A DNA stretch of 64,000 bases from Coturnix japonica (lineage: Eukaryota > Chordata > Aves > Galliformes > Phasianidae): the NCBI RefSeq assembly GCF_001577835.2, contig NC_029518.1:47897640-47961639 (forward strand), given 5' to 3'. Positions 40,885-53,533 of this stretch are shown piece by piece; position 1 is the first letter of the stretch, and every line of letters starts with the position of its first letter. The notes beneath the pieces are model-generated. The model ran no database searches. It was not told where the DNA came from and worked only from the letters and a program-made list of their open reading frames with translations. The translations under genes and the position numbers were made by a program.

Positions 40885-42587
40885 TATTCATCCACCTTTA
40901 CATATGCAAAAAGTGCACTTTTTTAAAAGCCTATGTTTTCCTTCCAGACAAGAGACTATTAAAATGCTTGCATTTGATGCTCATTTAAGGGTAATGCATG
41001 TAAAGATAACCAGTGAACTAAAACATACATAAAAACAACAGCTCTATTAGGATCTCAGTATGAAATGAAAATGCAGAGATCTTCAGTTGGTACAGTATGT
41101 TAGAAAAAGGAAATCAATGATACAAACATCACCTAGTGTGAAAGACAGTGCACTGCATAGGAATTACTGACAGGAAGTTCTTTTTTCTTTATACACATCT
41201 CTACAAACTTGATAATTTACTTCATATTAAAATACTAATATGAAACAGAGTGGGAATTCTGATCAACACAAGTACATTATTTTAAATTACAAGGAAGTAC
41301 TTAAAACCATGAAAACAGAAAGGCTGGTGTAGTTGTGGACTAATATAGTATGTAAAGGACACTCTAGACATAAAATATTTTAATATAGTAACTTTACACT
41401 ACTTAAACAAGTTGAACATCAGCAAGAAATAAACTACCTGCGTGAAGAGTGATTTTCATAGTAACAACTTCAGATCAGCTGTTCATTGCAAGGCTGCATG
41501 TGAGGCATCTACATACAAGATCTATGCATAGGATATATAGACTCTTTACTCCAAACAATGCATCAAATAGTTTGGGATCAACATAACCAGAACCTTGTTA
41601 TGGCCTTGTAAAGCAAAAGAACTTTCGTTTCTAAAGAAATTCTACTAGTGAAAGAAGAGAATCCTATATCATTCATGCATATGAGAAATAAAAATATTTT
41701 TTGATTGGCTATACAGATTTAGTTGGCCTGACAAATATTAAGCACTTATATGGTGCTTAATAACACTTGCTGGCTTTGATGCAGATAGTTAAGTATAGCT
41801 GCTTTTCCTTATATATTTTTCCAGGTTTTGACCTTACTTCGGCAGCCTTTGAAAGTTGTCTTCACCAGTAGGTACTAACTTTCTTTATTTCTCTTTCTTT
41901 GACAGAAGTTATCAACTATATCATCACTACATTTCCAAAGTGAGTTTTTTATTCAATTAATTTAGCAAATAACACTTCCATTTTAATTCTCAGAACAAGA
42001 AATACTATATTAAGAATTGTTTGATTGCAAGTTTTTCGCTAAAGAATGCTAAAACAAATCTGTGTTTCTTCGGTAGACAGTATTTTTGAAATATTCATGT
42101 CAAAATGGTCAGACATTAATGTCCTTTCAACTTACTTTTATTAGTGAGATTCATTATAACACCAAAAATGCCAGTTTTAGCTAAAATTGTATTCAATTCC
42201 AACTCAGTAATTAGTGGTAAAGATTCTGCTTGTAGGATGAAAAGGGAGAAGGTGGAAAAACTAGGAATATTGCAACATCACTCCCCATAATCATTCTCAT
42301 TTGACACAGCGTTGTTTCCATGAGGCATTACCAATATTATTAGTATATATATTTTTTTAATATATGAAACAGCCAAAAGAAAACTGTTATCTACTATTTA
42401 ATATAATTTGAAATGCATAATACAAATTCTTAAGACTTAGTAACGTGAATTTGATTACAGAATTATAATATATCTTCTCTGAAGCTCATATTCATGAGCT
42501 ACGTAAAAAAAATAGCAGAACTACACCAGAAACTCACAACAGTGCTAGGAAAAGCAATCAACTTACACTGATATTCCTAATACTTAC

Positions 42588-42663
42588 CTCTTCAGAGAGC
42601 TCCCCAAATACTGTCAAAACATCTATCAGGAGACTGGCAGTGTAAAAGGACTTTATCATGTTT
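42588..42663 (-). CDS. VTA1: VTA1 exon 4
   Basis: 76 bp encoding about residues 111-136: NMIKSFYTASLLIDVLTVFG then ELSEE. Human VTA1 has NMIKSFYTASLLIDVITVFGELTDE, so nearly identical. It forms part of the second N-terminal MIT-like helical bundle. Acceptor follows a T-rich tract (ttttttacag) and the donor is consensus GTAAGT. It begins by completing the Lys codon split with exon 3 and ends on a codon boundary. Confidence 0.97.
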
Positions 42664-43156
42664 CTGTAAAAAAAAGAAAGCATTTCACTAACTTGGTAAA
42701 ATCTTCTTAGGATCACCTTTTAACTACTGGCATTCTAGATTGCACTGGCTGGTTTTAAATCAGTGATCACTAGTATTTTCTTTTAATCTGATGCTACAAA
42801 ATTTACTTCACAATGTCCATATTTAGGAATATACTGAGAAGTCCAGTGATCACTATGCATAAAGTATTCAGCAATTTTTAAAGCAGGTCATAAGTTCCGC
42901 ACCTAGTTTCTTGTTTGCAATGTTCAATATTGGACATCCTGTACTATCTAGGAAAAAAACCAGCCAAGTCATCAGTGTGCTGTAGTGACCACTGTAACTC
43001 AAACAACATCACGCATCATCACAAATATTTCAATATACAATTTCCATATATTTATCTAAGTTCAGCATCAGTAACAAATGGAGTTTCCTGAGAAACAAAT
43101 TAACCAGAGTTTGGATATATCTTAATTCTTACAACACAGCAAAGATTTTCACCTAC
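42664..43156 (-). other. VTA1: VTA1 intron 3
   Basis: 493 bases, the shortest intron of the gene. AT-rich, nothing else recognised. Confidence 0.9.
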
Positions 43157-43284
43157 TTATGAAACTGCCCAGCTCTGTCCTCGTTGTCTGCATATAAAAA
43201 CATTTTCAAAGCATAATTCTCCACATGAGCAGAACCAACAATTTCCTGAGTAATTGCTTCATTATCACCAAATTGTTTTTTCAT
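43157..43284 (-). CDS. VTA1: VTA1 exon 3
   Basis: 128 bp encoding about residues 69-111: MKKQFGDNEAITQEIVGSAH, then VENYALKMFLYADNEDRAGQ and FH. Human VTA1 reads LKKQLGDNEAITQEIVGCAHLENYALKMFLYADNEDRAGRFHK. It covers the junction of the two N-terminal MIT-like bundles that contact ESCRT-III tails. The acceptor has a strong T-rich tract (tttttttcag); the donor is GTAGGT. Ends with two bases of a split Lys codon. Confidence 0.97.
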
Positions 43285-44597
43285 CTGAAAAAAAGTTGAA
43301 AAAAATACATCCATTATCTTATTAGACACTCGCACTTCAATCTAACTCAAACACAAGAAGCAGCTGCTGATGTAGTACAACTGAAAAGAGAAACCATAAA
43401 CACTTCAACTATTTTTAAGATCTCCAACTTCTAAAATAACAAATGTTAAAAGCAGAATGCCAAAGAGAAAGCATGTTGTTTTGTAGAGCAAAATACTAAG
43501 TAGCTCTTCATACTATTTTCTAGTCCTTTTTAAAAGAAAAACGGAATCTTAAAACAAACATAAAGATATGTAACTGCAGTATTCTGAAGGAATAGCTACA
43601 GATATTTTCCTTTTCCCCCTTACTACCCAAAAGACCAAACATTCTGAAGCATGTATCACAATTAAGCACAGTTTAAGTTATAAAGTATGGTTTGTAAAGG
43701 TACTGAAGGTCAGAGTCATTAAATATCATCTCTTTTGAAAAGTATTTCACAGCAGTACATTACATCTTTCACCAAGTCCAAGCCCCACCTCAACTGATCT
43801 AGTGACCTATGGATTTACTGGAATTTTCAGTGTAAGCAGCGTACTTATTTTGAAAGACCTCTTTTCAAAGATGCTGGACTACAAGAATCCCCAGGCTTCC
43901 TAATAAAAATCAGCAAAGCAAATAACCCTCTAACAGTTACAACAGGTGGATTTACAGCTTCTGAATAGGCCTACTGTTTGAATATAAGGAAATCTCAGGT
44001 CATCCTCAGAGGACAAAAACAGGAACACTGCATGATATTAACCGGTAGTCTCTATTTTGCCAAAAGATTTAAAAACAGTGTCTGAATGGCTGTTATTTTT
44101 CAGAGTGAGCATGAGGAAAATTCAATCATGCGAGCTGTATTTCCACAATATTATTCTGCTGTCAACTTTTTAATACATAGAATGTTTTTTTAAAAAATAT
44201 TTCAGTGGTGAAAAATAAACTTTGTAAGGAGTACTTCAAATCTGTAGACTTTTGTCAAACTCCTACTCAACATACTTTTCAATAATTATTCATTTTACAA
44301 ATTAAGGCACACACAAAAACAAAATTACACTTCCTAAGTTGCAGGATACATATATTTAAAACAAAATATTTAATTTAATATTTAATTAATATTTAATTAC
44401 ACAAATTTAGAATAGTATGAAACTTCTTGTAAATAAAAGCACTGAATAATTTCCACCTGTATCCAAATAATTTTATTAATTGTAACTATATAATTCAGGA
44501 TCATTTGTAAGTTTCTGTTTTAATCTCTAAAATAATTAATTATAGCAAGCCACAGAAAGGTGCAAGAACCATTAGAGCAGATCTGTAACATCCCTTT

Positions 44598-44612
44598 GTG
44601 CCCCCTGCTGGT
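44598..44612 (-). promoter_or_regulatory. CTCF-like core motif
   Basis: gtgccccctgctggt fits the reverse form of the CTCF core (agcgccccctggtgg-like). A sequence match only; occupancy is unknown. Confidence 0.35.
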
Positions 44613-44849
44613 AAAGGCAGACTGAAACTGGCTGCTATCAAATTACTCTAGTACTACTAACACATCAACCTGTCTGTATATTCAGGCTTCCCAGCCCTCA
44701 AAACGCTTGTCACAGCTGTCACAGAGACAATCTTATCAGTAATTGAAAGATTAAATTATAGGTTTTTCTGGTTTTCTAATCTTTCATAATCTGAACAAGA
44801 GTGACTGAATACTGAAGGCAGATTTGTTTGCTGCAGTATCAAAAGGGAT

Positions 44850-45070
44850 AATATGTTTATATATATTATATATATGTTTATTATATATATATATATATAA
44901 TATATATATAAATTATATATATATGTTTATATATATTATATATAATATATATTATATATATATTATATATATTATATATGTGTGTATATATATATATATG
45001 AATATATATATATATATTCATCATTCATGCATACACACGCACATATATACTAACATACATATGTATATAC
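44850..45070. repeat. Long compound AT-rich microsatellite
   Basis: About 220 bases of TA-dominated sequence with short interruptions (gttta, tgtgtg, gaa), fading into gcacatatatac-type repeats. Many self-complementary stretches. Repeated open frames across it (low-complexity Ile/Tyr) are artefacts. Confidence 0.95.
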
Positions 45071-45270
45071 CTACACAGACAATTTTACCTCCTCCCAGTT
45101 TGCCTACTGATTTATTATTATATACAACTCAAATTCTTACAGTGTGTCCACATACAGAACAGTTCCATCAATGAATGATAACAGAGGTAAGACAGCATTT
45201 GGAGAAGCTTCATCAGTCATCAAACTACCATCATGAATAATTTTAGAGGACAACGATAAATTCTACTTAC

Positions 45271-45365
45271 AGCTTCCAACTGATCCATAAGTTTAGATAA
45301 AAATTTGCGACATTCTGGGGTTTTACTATCAATCTTCATCCCGTTTTGCATTGCATACAAACGAC
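45271..45365 (-). CDS. VTA1: VTA1 exon 2
   Basis: 95 bp encoding about residues 37-68: RLYAMQNGMKIDSKTPECRK then FLSKLMDQLEA, following a split Cys codon. Human VTA1 reads CRLYAMQTGMKIDSKTPECRKFLSKLMDQLEA, one substitution in this stretch. It belongs to the first MIT domain. The acceptor is actttcag and the donor GTAAGT. Because the exon opens in the middle of the YYC(R) Cys codon, it fixes the phase that exon 1 must deliver. Confidence 0.97.
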
Positions 45366-45573
45366 CTGAAAGTAGACAAAACACGGAAATAAAAATATAA
45401 AGAGTGTGTGAGTAGCTACTGCAAAACCCACAGCCCAGTAAACAAATTGCATTCCCCATAATACCTGAATCACAAACTCAAGAATGAAGCAACGCATGAG
45501 TACAGTGATGCTAAGCACTGACAGGTAAATACAGTCAAACTTTCAGAGATACATAGGTTACTCTGAAAGTATT

Positions 45574-46030
45574 TGTCTTAGTTTCAGCTGGGATGGAATT
45601 GTTTTCTTTGGTGATAACACACTAATATTACGGTTGCTGCTGAGCCAAGGCCATTTGCAGTGAAGGGCCAATGGAGCTGGGAGGGAACAGAATTAGGACA
45701 GCTCAATTAAACTGGCCAAAGGGATATTCCACACCATATGACATCATGCAAGAGTTCTGATGCGCACAGGGGCTCATCTCACTCTCTTTTGCTGCCCGGG
45801 GGCTGGTTGGGCATCAGTTAGGGATGGTGAGCAATTGCTTGTGCATCACTTGCTGTATGTATTATATATATGTACACAGTCTATTTTTATTTTCTCTAAC
45901 TTTATCAATAGTTGTATCTCAACCCAAGAGTTCTGCTTTGTTTTTCTGATTCTCTTCTCTACCCCACTGGGAAGGGGGGGGGCGAGTGCATTGACCGTTG
46001 TGGTCAAGTGCAGAGCTTAAAAACTGAAAT
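45574..46030 (+). mobile_element. Fossil solo LTR, avian endogenous retrovirus (ERVL-like)
   Basis: Recognised from a run of features common to a widespread avian LTR: gtttcagctgggatgga near the start, gggatattccacaccatatg, gagcaattgcttgtgcatca, atctcaacccaagagttctg and a late ccccactgggaagggg. Only one LTR is present and no internal region was recognised, so it is a solo LTR. It is clearly diverged from the family pattern I remember, hence old. It lies antisense in VTA1 intron 1. Family name and edges are approximate. Confidence 0.75.
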
Positions 46031-47760
46031 TTTAACTGTACTGAACACTTTCATGAACTATTCTGGCACATCCTAATGCCTCTACCCTTCAAAGGATGTG
46101 TGCAAGTGAACGTTAATTGCCTCAGCGTTTTACCACCTCTTAACTTTCAAGTAGCTCATCATGCAATAAAAAGATCCTATCCTCTCCCCCCAAGGAAATA
46201 TATGCATAAAACCAGTCTGTGCCTGACCTGATGCTTGTTGTGAAAGAAAACACTATATGTTCAAAACCTTGCCTGCATTTTCTGTCCATTATTAGCTTGT
46301 CTAATAAAATAAGATCTCTGTATCTATGTTCTGCTGGTAAGTATCACAACTTTTTCTATATTTTTCTATATTTTAACAGCAGTATTTCGTGTTTCATATA
46401 CAACAGTCAAGCTGATCAAAGCATACATTCCTTACACAGGACAGAAAAGCTAAAAAACTTTTGAATGTTAAAGCTGTTGGGTTGTCCAATCATTTAAAGA
46501 CTAAAAGAAAAAAAAAAAAAAAACAACACAAAAAACCCACCAACCCAACAACAAATCAAAACCAAAGTACTTGTGCTCTCTAATTCCCACTCTTACACTA
46601 ATAACTAATGAAACAAGACAGTACCTTCCTATTCAAGTTTTCCATAAAGAATAACCATTTAAAATTCCACTCCAAGTCAAAATTCAGGAATGAAGGCCAT
46701 GAAGAACTAAAACTCATCATGACCAATGAAAGACTCGGCAAGTTTAACAAAGCCTGTTTTTGCTGTGTAGTTATGATATAATGCTAACATTAAACTACTG
46801 ATGTGCAGTTATTTATCTTCAGGATCCTGTCACGTTAACATTTAAGTTATGAAGTTGGTATGTGTAAATTTGAAATTATATTCTAAAGAAATCAAAATAC
46901 AGAAAGATACAGAGATCTGCTTTTAAAGATGCTCACATTAATTTGAGTCTACTGCCAACTGAAGTACCACAATCATACACTGATGCTTATGGTCTTCAAT
47001 TAAATTCATTTTTAAGTACATACTTTATTGAATGTTTCCCTGAACACATTTCATGATATGATTTAATAATACAAAATTTCAGAATTTACGTAACTTTGCT
47101 AGGCCTACAGACTACCTAGATGAGTTATTTCTCTTTGACAGATACAAATATCAGGCACTTTCAGAGAACAGATAATTAGTAATAGACTAATATGAACTAT
47201 GGTAACATCAATTTTGCAAACCCTTGATCATTACTGGACAGAGATTTCTGTAATACACTGAAGAATGTCTTCATACCTCTTCTAGAATGATTTTATATAA
47301 AATAATTGTTTCCATATAAATGAAAATCTCAAGGACCAGTTTTATCATTATAAGAGCTATTAATTTGAGTCTGTTACTCTTCCGTTACATATATATGGAC
47401 CTCCTCACAATATACCTATCTAGATAGTGAAAGCAAGGTAATTTTTTCCCTCAATTGCATCTCAAAGATCATATTTACAAGACTGTGGCATCTTCCTACT
47501 TTATAGGCAGCCCTGAAAAGCCAGACCTCTCCCCTCTTTGGATTTCAGAGGCTTAGAAAAATCTCAGAAACTCCTCCTTGCACTCCAGTGAAAAAAGCAG
47601 AAGAGTTTTGAATACACTGAGAATAGAGCTCAGAGAACAAATATTACAGATAATATACAATTTCTTTATGTAAGTCGGTACTGTGGGTGACTTCAAACAA
47701 TGTTCTCTACACACATCACTTTCCTATTAATAACTCTAGAATCGAGGTGCCAAAACTGGA

Positions 47761-48616
47761 GGATGGTAATGACCAGCATCCTCCAAGGAGCTCAGTCTTG
47801 GCACCAACGGTCTTCAAAATCGTTAGTAGTGACCAAGACCCTCACCAAATTCGTAGATAACACCAAGCTGAGCTGTGCAGTTGATACAACAAAAGGAACT
47901 AATGTGATTCAGAGTGATCTGGGCAGGCTTGAAAAGTGGGCCCCTGTGAATCTAATGAGGTTCAACAATACCAAATGTAGGCAACCCCAGACATAAGCCA
48001 GCAGTGTGTGCTTGCAGTCCAGGCGGCCAGCTGTATGCTGGGCTGCATCAAGAGTGACGGCCAGCAGGGCAAAGGAGGTTGACTGTCCCCCTCTACTCTG
48101 CCTTTGAGAGGCCCCATCTTGAGTACTGCATCCAGACCCCAGAACGAGAAGGACATGGAACTGGCATGAGTCCAGAGGAGGGCTACGAGGATGATCAGAG
48201 GGCTGGAGCACCTTTTTTACGAAGAAAAGATGAAGGAGCCAGGCTTGTTCAGCTTGGAGAACAGAAGGCTCTGGGGCGATCTCACTATGGTTTTCCATTA
48301 CCTGAGGGGTGCTTATAAATAGGAGGAAGACTGAATTTTTACATAGTCTAACAGTGATATGACAAGGGGCTTTTAAACCAAATGGGGGGATATTCAGGTT
48401 AAATGTTAGGAAGAAATTATTTACGTAGAGAGTGGTAAGGCACCAAAACAGGTGGCTCAAAGAAACTGTGGATGCCCCATCCCTGCAGGTGCTCAAAGCC
48501 AGGTTGGATGCCATCCTGGGCAGCCTGTTCTAGTGGGTGGCAATCCTGCCCATGGCAGGGGGACTGGAGCTACTGATAGGTAAGGTGCCTTCCACCGTAA
48601 GCCGTTCAATGATCCT
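47761..48616 (+). repeat. CR1 LINE with end of reverse transcriptase and 3' region
   Basis: The left part encodes a recognisable piece of the CR1 reverse transcriptase: KFVDNTKLSCAVD, then VIQSDLGRLEKWAPVNLMRF, where CR1 has KFADDTKL and DLNRLEKWADRNLMKF. The catalytic motif FADD is altered to FVDN, losing an aspartate, so this copy cannot be active. The right part is the CR1 3' region (ctttgagaggccccatcttg, ggctggagcacctt, gatgccccatccctgcaggt, gggcagcctgttctagtggg), ending near ccttccaccgtaagccgttcaa. Confidence 0.93.
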
Positions 48617-51600
48617 TGGTCATATGGTAACAAAATGATTTTGGAGAGCTTTTCTTCAAGAACTTGAGCCAAAAAAATGCATGTCTCTAATGACCACGGT
48701 AATTAACCACAAAAGAAAACAACTAGACTTATGGCAGCTTGATAATTTCTGATACTAAATTTCATTTGTCAGAAGCCAAGGTGCTGAAAAGTCTGATATA
48801 AGTACATAATCTGCATTTACGACCTACATTTTTGGTCCCCTTTACCAAATCAAGTAGCAAAAAAAGATCTTTATGTGGCCAACAATGGGAGCATATGCGT
48901 AAATACGACAAAAGAGATAAAGACCACAACATAGCACATATATCTAAATGTTAATATTTTAAGCAGAGCTCAAGTCAGTTGCAATTTTTGACACACAAAG
49001 ACAGAACTGTTTCACCAATCATTAACTAAAGAGGGTTTGCGCTCAGTTTGCAGACAGGACATTTATCTTCAGATTCATAAAGACTTGGCAAGCAGTCATT
49101 CTCAGAAAAACATTTTGCCAAGACAACCAGAAAATTTATGTCTTGATTTGTTGCCCTTAATCTTTGTTCTGTAAATACTAAGTGTGGGTGTGCTGGAAGG
49201 AATTATACAGTAAGCTTTACAGAAAACTCTCTGCTTTTATATTTGTCACGCAATACCATGTTATTTTTCCTTTGCTAATGCACAGCACAATTTTAGAGTG
49301 AGTATTTTGTCTTCAGTACGTGCTAGGCATTCATTCCTAACACACAGTAAGTTATTTCACATTTATATTTGGGTAACAACTGAAGCTCCTCCCACTCCCA
49401 CTTTAAACTAACCATGCCAACTAAAAATACTGGAGAACAATACATTGATTCCACCTTCTTATTTCTGTCCTACTATCTAGCTTTTAGTTGGTCTACCACA
49501 ATCTAAAGCTTATTGCTGTTTTCCCCATAATTGATTGTCTTCTAATATTGAAAACGAGGTTTATGTCTGGAATACCATTAATGCTTTCCGTTCACTTTTT
49601 CCACAATTACAGGAAACATTATCAACATCATTCCATAATCTGTCTCCATATTTCAATTCCAATTAAGAGATGAAAACATTTTTTACTCTGCAATATATTA
49701 TTCATTCATATTCTACACCTTTCCCTTCCCACTATCAAAACACTGACAGAAAAAAAATGTTTATTAACTGGTACAGAAAAGCAGCAGCCTCAATACAAAC
49801 GTGGGCAGCAGGGGACACAAAAACCATGAACTTGGATTGTACTCAAAGAATTTTCACAAAGAATGCATCAAATGTAGACAATGAATTATTCTTGCTCTCA
49901 TGAACATTAATTTAGCATACCATTTCTGCATGCAGGTTACGAATAAATGCTATTTCTCCACCGCCAACTCAAAGCTCTTTGAAGTAAGAGACATTAAAAT
50001 AGATTTAACAGTAATAGCACAAAATTTCACTACAAAATCTAAAATAAAGGACAACTTGACTCCCTCCTCCTCTCAAATTCTTTTATAATATTCTGAATCC
50101 TACAGAGGAGAATGCACTATTACCAGTGTACTTCAGGGCCAGGTTTCACACTAAAGAAACTTACTAACGTCAAACAGTGCAGCCTTCCTTACTTTTTTGT
50201 AACTCTTCAATAAAACTGCCTGTATCACAGTTTAGATTTCTTCAGTAATTATGCAGACCAGGCATTTCTTATCACAGCCTGCCTCCTTGTGTTTGCACCA
50301 CCACATCTTCAAAGTAAGGAGTCAGACTCACTTAAGTTTGGTGTTAGTTTTTTTTTTTTACTTATTTTATTGACTACAAATCACATATTTTCCTTTGTCT
50401 GCACAATCTACGTAGCCTACTTGTATCTTACTGAGTATGAAACACCTACAGTATGACTTCAATCAATAAAATAATAAGAAACATGAAAAAAGTGTCAGGT
50501 GGAACAGTACAGATATTAAAAGAAAGTGTTGACTATAACAGTCCTGAGCACTTCATTAATTACAAATTTCTGATCTAAGAGGAGAATCATCTTGTGAGAC
50601 TACCTTGCACAAATCAACAGCTAATTGACGATATATTCACTTGAATGCCCAAAAAATGGAGTTAGAAGAGTTTGCAAGGAACATGCAGAATGACAAGAAA
50701 TAAAATGAGATGTTGATTTTCTAGCAGGTAAAAAATTAGATGTGGTAAGCTGCGCAAGAGCATCCATGTTATTCTGTGCTATTTTATTTTACAGACGGAA
50801 AGCAACGTGGTAGTTGTAAAACACGAAGCACCCTTACTGCAGCTATTCGTATTGTCTAAAACAGAGCTTAACATCTACCAAATTGTATTTTATTTAAATC
50901 AACATAACCCAGCAACATCAAAATGGATGAATCCTGCTTTCTTCCCAAGCTCGTTCCTTGTCTTTATATGGGCAACAGCTGTTTAAGCAGAGTGCCGTGG
51001 GCCCAGCTGAAATACCATGTTATTGTCCACCATATAATTACATAAAGATTTGCTGAAGTATCCTTAGGGTAGGAATGTGAAGCCAAAGTACTACAATATC
51101 TTCCTTGGGTGGCACTTCTGGCTTATGCTAACTTAATGCTTCAGATGAACTAACTTAAATAAAAAGTGAAAGTTTAAAGCGGCATATGCCAACAAATGTG
51201 CAACTGCCATACAAATTCCAATCTATAAGAATACACCTTTGGCATCAGCAGATGCTGAAGATATACAGAATATTAACATGAGCACTAAGTAGTTCCTTCT
51301 GGCAATTTTATTGCTATGGGACAGGAAATAATATTTCAGGTTGCAAATACATCTTAGCAGAATTCAGTTCCTTCTGGTATTCAAATCAATTTCTGTAGCA
51401 GCTCTTATTTCAGAAAAACACAAGTAGAATTAAAATGCACATAGCCAATATACATTCACACTCAAACAACTGTGCCATGAAGACTTTAACATTGAGAGGA
51501 AAAGTTTCAGCTGCAAATGAACCACTTGTGGCAATACTCCAAAGCTATAAACACTTTAACTTGGATCTCCAACCTGACAGTTGCACAGACAGCACTGTCC

Positions 51601-52442
51601 CATCACAGCTTGTATCACAGAGACCCCTCAGCTGACTGCTGTGCCTCACCACCAGTCTGGCCCTGCCATATGCCTGTTTCCAGACATACACAGCAGAGCT
51701 GTGCTGGTGTGTTCCAGCACACAGCTATTCTCACGCTATTTGTAACTGGAAATGCATTAGAGTCCCTCTGAAGCAGATCTGAAAAGGCTCAAAACAATGT
51801 TCTTAATCTTTTTTCAAGTGAGAAACATTTCTTTCAGCTCTATGTGAAAAGCGCTGGTTTCAAAACATGACCTGAAAAATATCCTCAAAGCTTTTTCTAC
51901 GCTTAGATTTACACTTCAAAACCACACATCTTTAGGAAGAAGTAAGTGTTTGGAACTTTAGCGATTAGTAAAAACCTGTAAAAATGTTCATAAATCTGTT
52001 TTTATGTCAGATATAAATAAACAACAAACTCTCCCACCTCCAGAAAAAAAAAAAAAAAAAAAATTAAAAAATTGATATGAAAAAAGCAAATCACATAAAG
52101 ACACACGTCTGCTGGCTGCAGTTTGAACCTATTTAGCTTTCAGGTGTGATGATCAACCATGACAGAAGTTGGAAGTGACTCACAACAGCCTGACACTTAA
52201 GAGTCATAAGAGTAATACGAGGTGTAAATCCTCGAGATAGAAAGGCTCACAGCTCACACCCTGATTAAGCAGATTAGATGGGTTAGTCTTTAAGACTTAC
52301 ATAGGAGAGAATGATCTTTGCTCTGTTCGTTGCAATGAAAGTGAATAAAACCGAGCCACTTCTTCCTACTTCAAGAACCCCAAAGAACTACCAGTACTAG
52401 CTTGACTGAAAATAAACATTATTAAGGTTAAAGAGTCTTGAT

Positions 52443-52885
52443 TCACAGAATCACAGAATGACCTGGGTTGGAAGGGACCTCAAGGATCATGTAGTTCCAA
52501 CCCCCCTGCCTGGCAGGGCCACCAAACATACACATTTACTAGATCAGGTTGCCCGGGCCCCGTCCAACTGGTCTCGAACACCTCCAAGACGGGGCATCCA
52601 CGAACTCCCTGGCAGCCTGTTCACAGCGCCTAACCACTATCCTAGTGAAAACTTCCCACCTAACATCCAACCTAAATTCTTTCCCCTTTCACTTTAAAAC
52701 CATTTCCCCGTGTTCCTGCGTTATTTGTCAGCCCTTTCGAAGAGTGTTAACGTCCCCTCCTGGGTGTAAGTTCCCCTCAGGTATATGAAAGGCTCAATGA
52801 GTCACCCCAGCAACCTACTCTTCTCTTAGGCTGAACAAAGCCAACTCCCTCAGCCTTGTCCTCATAGGGGACAAGTTCCAAGTTG
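52443..52885 (-). repeat. CR1 LINE 3' fragment, indel-noisy
   Basis: tcacagaatcacagaatgac, then ctgggttggaagggacctca, ccccctgcctggcagggcca, through ctgaacaaagccaactccct. This is a well-matching copy except for many single-base gains and losses, often in short homopolymers (for example ccaactgg where the neighbouring copy has ccaacctgg; ccaagacgg versus ccaaggacgg). The pattern suggests sequence error as much as decay. Confidence 0.93.
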
Positions 52886-53289
52886 CTTACTCAGAAACTG
52901 AACAAGCAGGAGGCCTTTCCAGCAGGAAAAAATCTCTGAAAAGACTCCCGGGTTAGTTTTGTAGACCTATCTTAAGGCAAAATATCTTTGCTCTTTATAC
53001 ATGGGCACAAGCATCTATTTAGCCTTCAGACCTACCCGCTACGACTACTAAGAGGCTTATCCCTGAGTAAAAGCACACAAAAGGGACGCGTTGAGGTCGT
53101 CCACCGGGCAGAGCAGGGCACACCCCAAAGAGGGCCCGACCAGCGCCCAGGCGAGTCCACCGGCAAGCAGAAGGGGCGCACTGACCCGGACCACGCCGCA
53201 GCCGGGGGATGGAGGAGCGGGGCGGGAGCGTGCTCAGCTGGGCCTGGGGCGAGGCGGACGGCGCCAGCGCTGCGACCGCAGCCACTCAC

Positions 53290-53399
53290 AGTAATCGCCA
53301 CCACCGGTTCGCCGCTGTCCACTCCTGCGCGGTCCGCCAGAGGTGACTGGATGCTGTCTTGAACTGCGGCGGCAGCGGGGAAGAGCCGTGGCTAGCCAT
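53290..53399 (-). CDS. VTA1: VTA1 exon 1, frame disturbed in this sequence
   Basis: Starts at ATG 53397-53399 (minus strand). The N-terminus reads MASHGSSPLPPQFK, matching human PLPPLPAQFKSIQHH. After that, recognisable stretches (IQ..H..RTAQE, then ...PVVAYYC, as human HLRTAQEHDKRDPVVAYYC) lie in different frames. Small gains or losses fall after codon 14, near the RTAQE and HDKRD segments, and just before the exon end, where cgattact lacks a T against the expected cgtattact. The donor GTGAGTG is intact and in the right place. A clean copy would have 109 coding bases, while 110 are present. Since all other exons and splice sites are intact, local sequence error is likelier than a dead gene. 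Confidence 0.88.
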
Positions 53400-53466
53400 C
53401 GCGCGGCAGCCACAACAAGGCAACGGGAGGGCTGGCCTCTGCGCCCCAGAGCTTGGAGGCCGGTCG

Positions 53467-53479
53467 CTTCCGCTTCCGG
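53467..53479 (-). promoter_or_regulatory. Paired ETS-type sites
   Basis: On the gene strand CCGGAAGCGGAAG: two GGAAG cores six bases apart, about 70-80 bases upstream of the VTA1 start codon, a common arrangement in housekeeping promoters. Motif match only. Confidence 0.45.
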
Positions 53480-53533
53480 CGTGGGCGTCGAGACGCGTGG
53501 CGCGGGGCTGATGCGGTGCGGGCTCACGGTCAG

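Larger units (their letters stand above)
40472..42587 (-). other. VTA1: VTA1 intron 4
   Basis: About 2.1 kb. Near its 3' end (transcript sense) it holds the 258-bp inverted-repeat element with a tRNA-like centre (40627-40884). The rest is AT-rich with nothing recognised. Confidence 0.85.
43285..45270 (-). other. VTA1: VTA1 intron 2
   Basis: About 2.0 kb. Holds a CTCF-like core motif (44598-44612) and a long AT microsatellite (about 44850-45070). Otherwise AT-rich. Confidence 0.85.
45366..53289 (-). other. VTA1: VTA1 intron 1
   Basis: About 7.9 kb, the largest intron. Contains a fossil solo LTR (about 45574-46030), an ~850-bp plus-strand CR1 (47761-48616), a 20-base A-run (52044-52063) and a minus-strand CR1 (52443-52885). 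The last ~200 bases before exon 1 are CpG-rich. Confidence 0.8.

Noticed and set aside
44824-45174. 116-codon plus-strand frame rich in Ile and Tyr
   Set aside because: Direct translation of the AT microsatellite; no coding character.
47909-48514. 201-codon minus-strand open frame
   Set aside because: It is entirely the antisense of a CR1 LINE in VTA1 intron 1.
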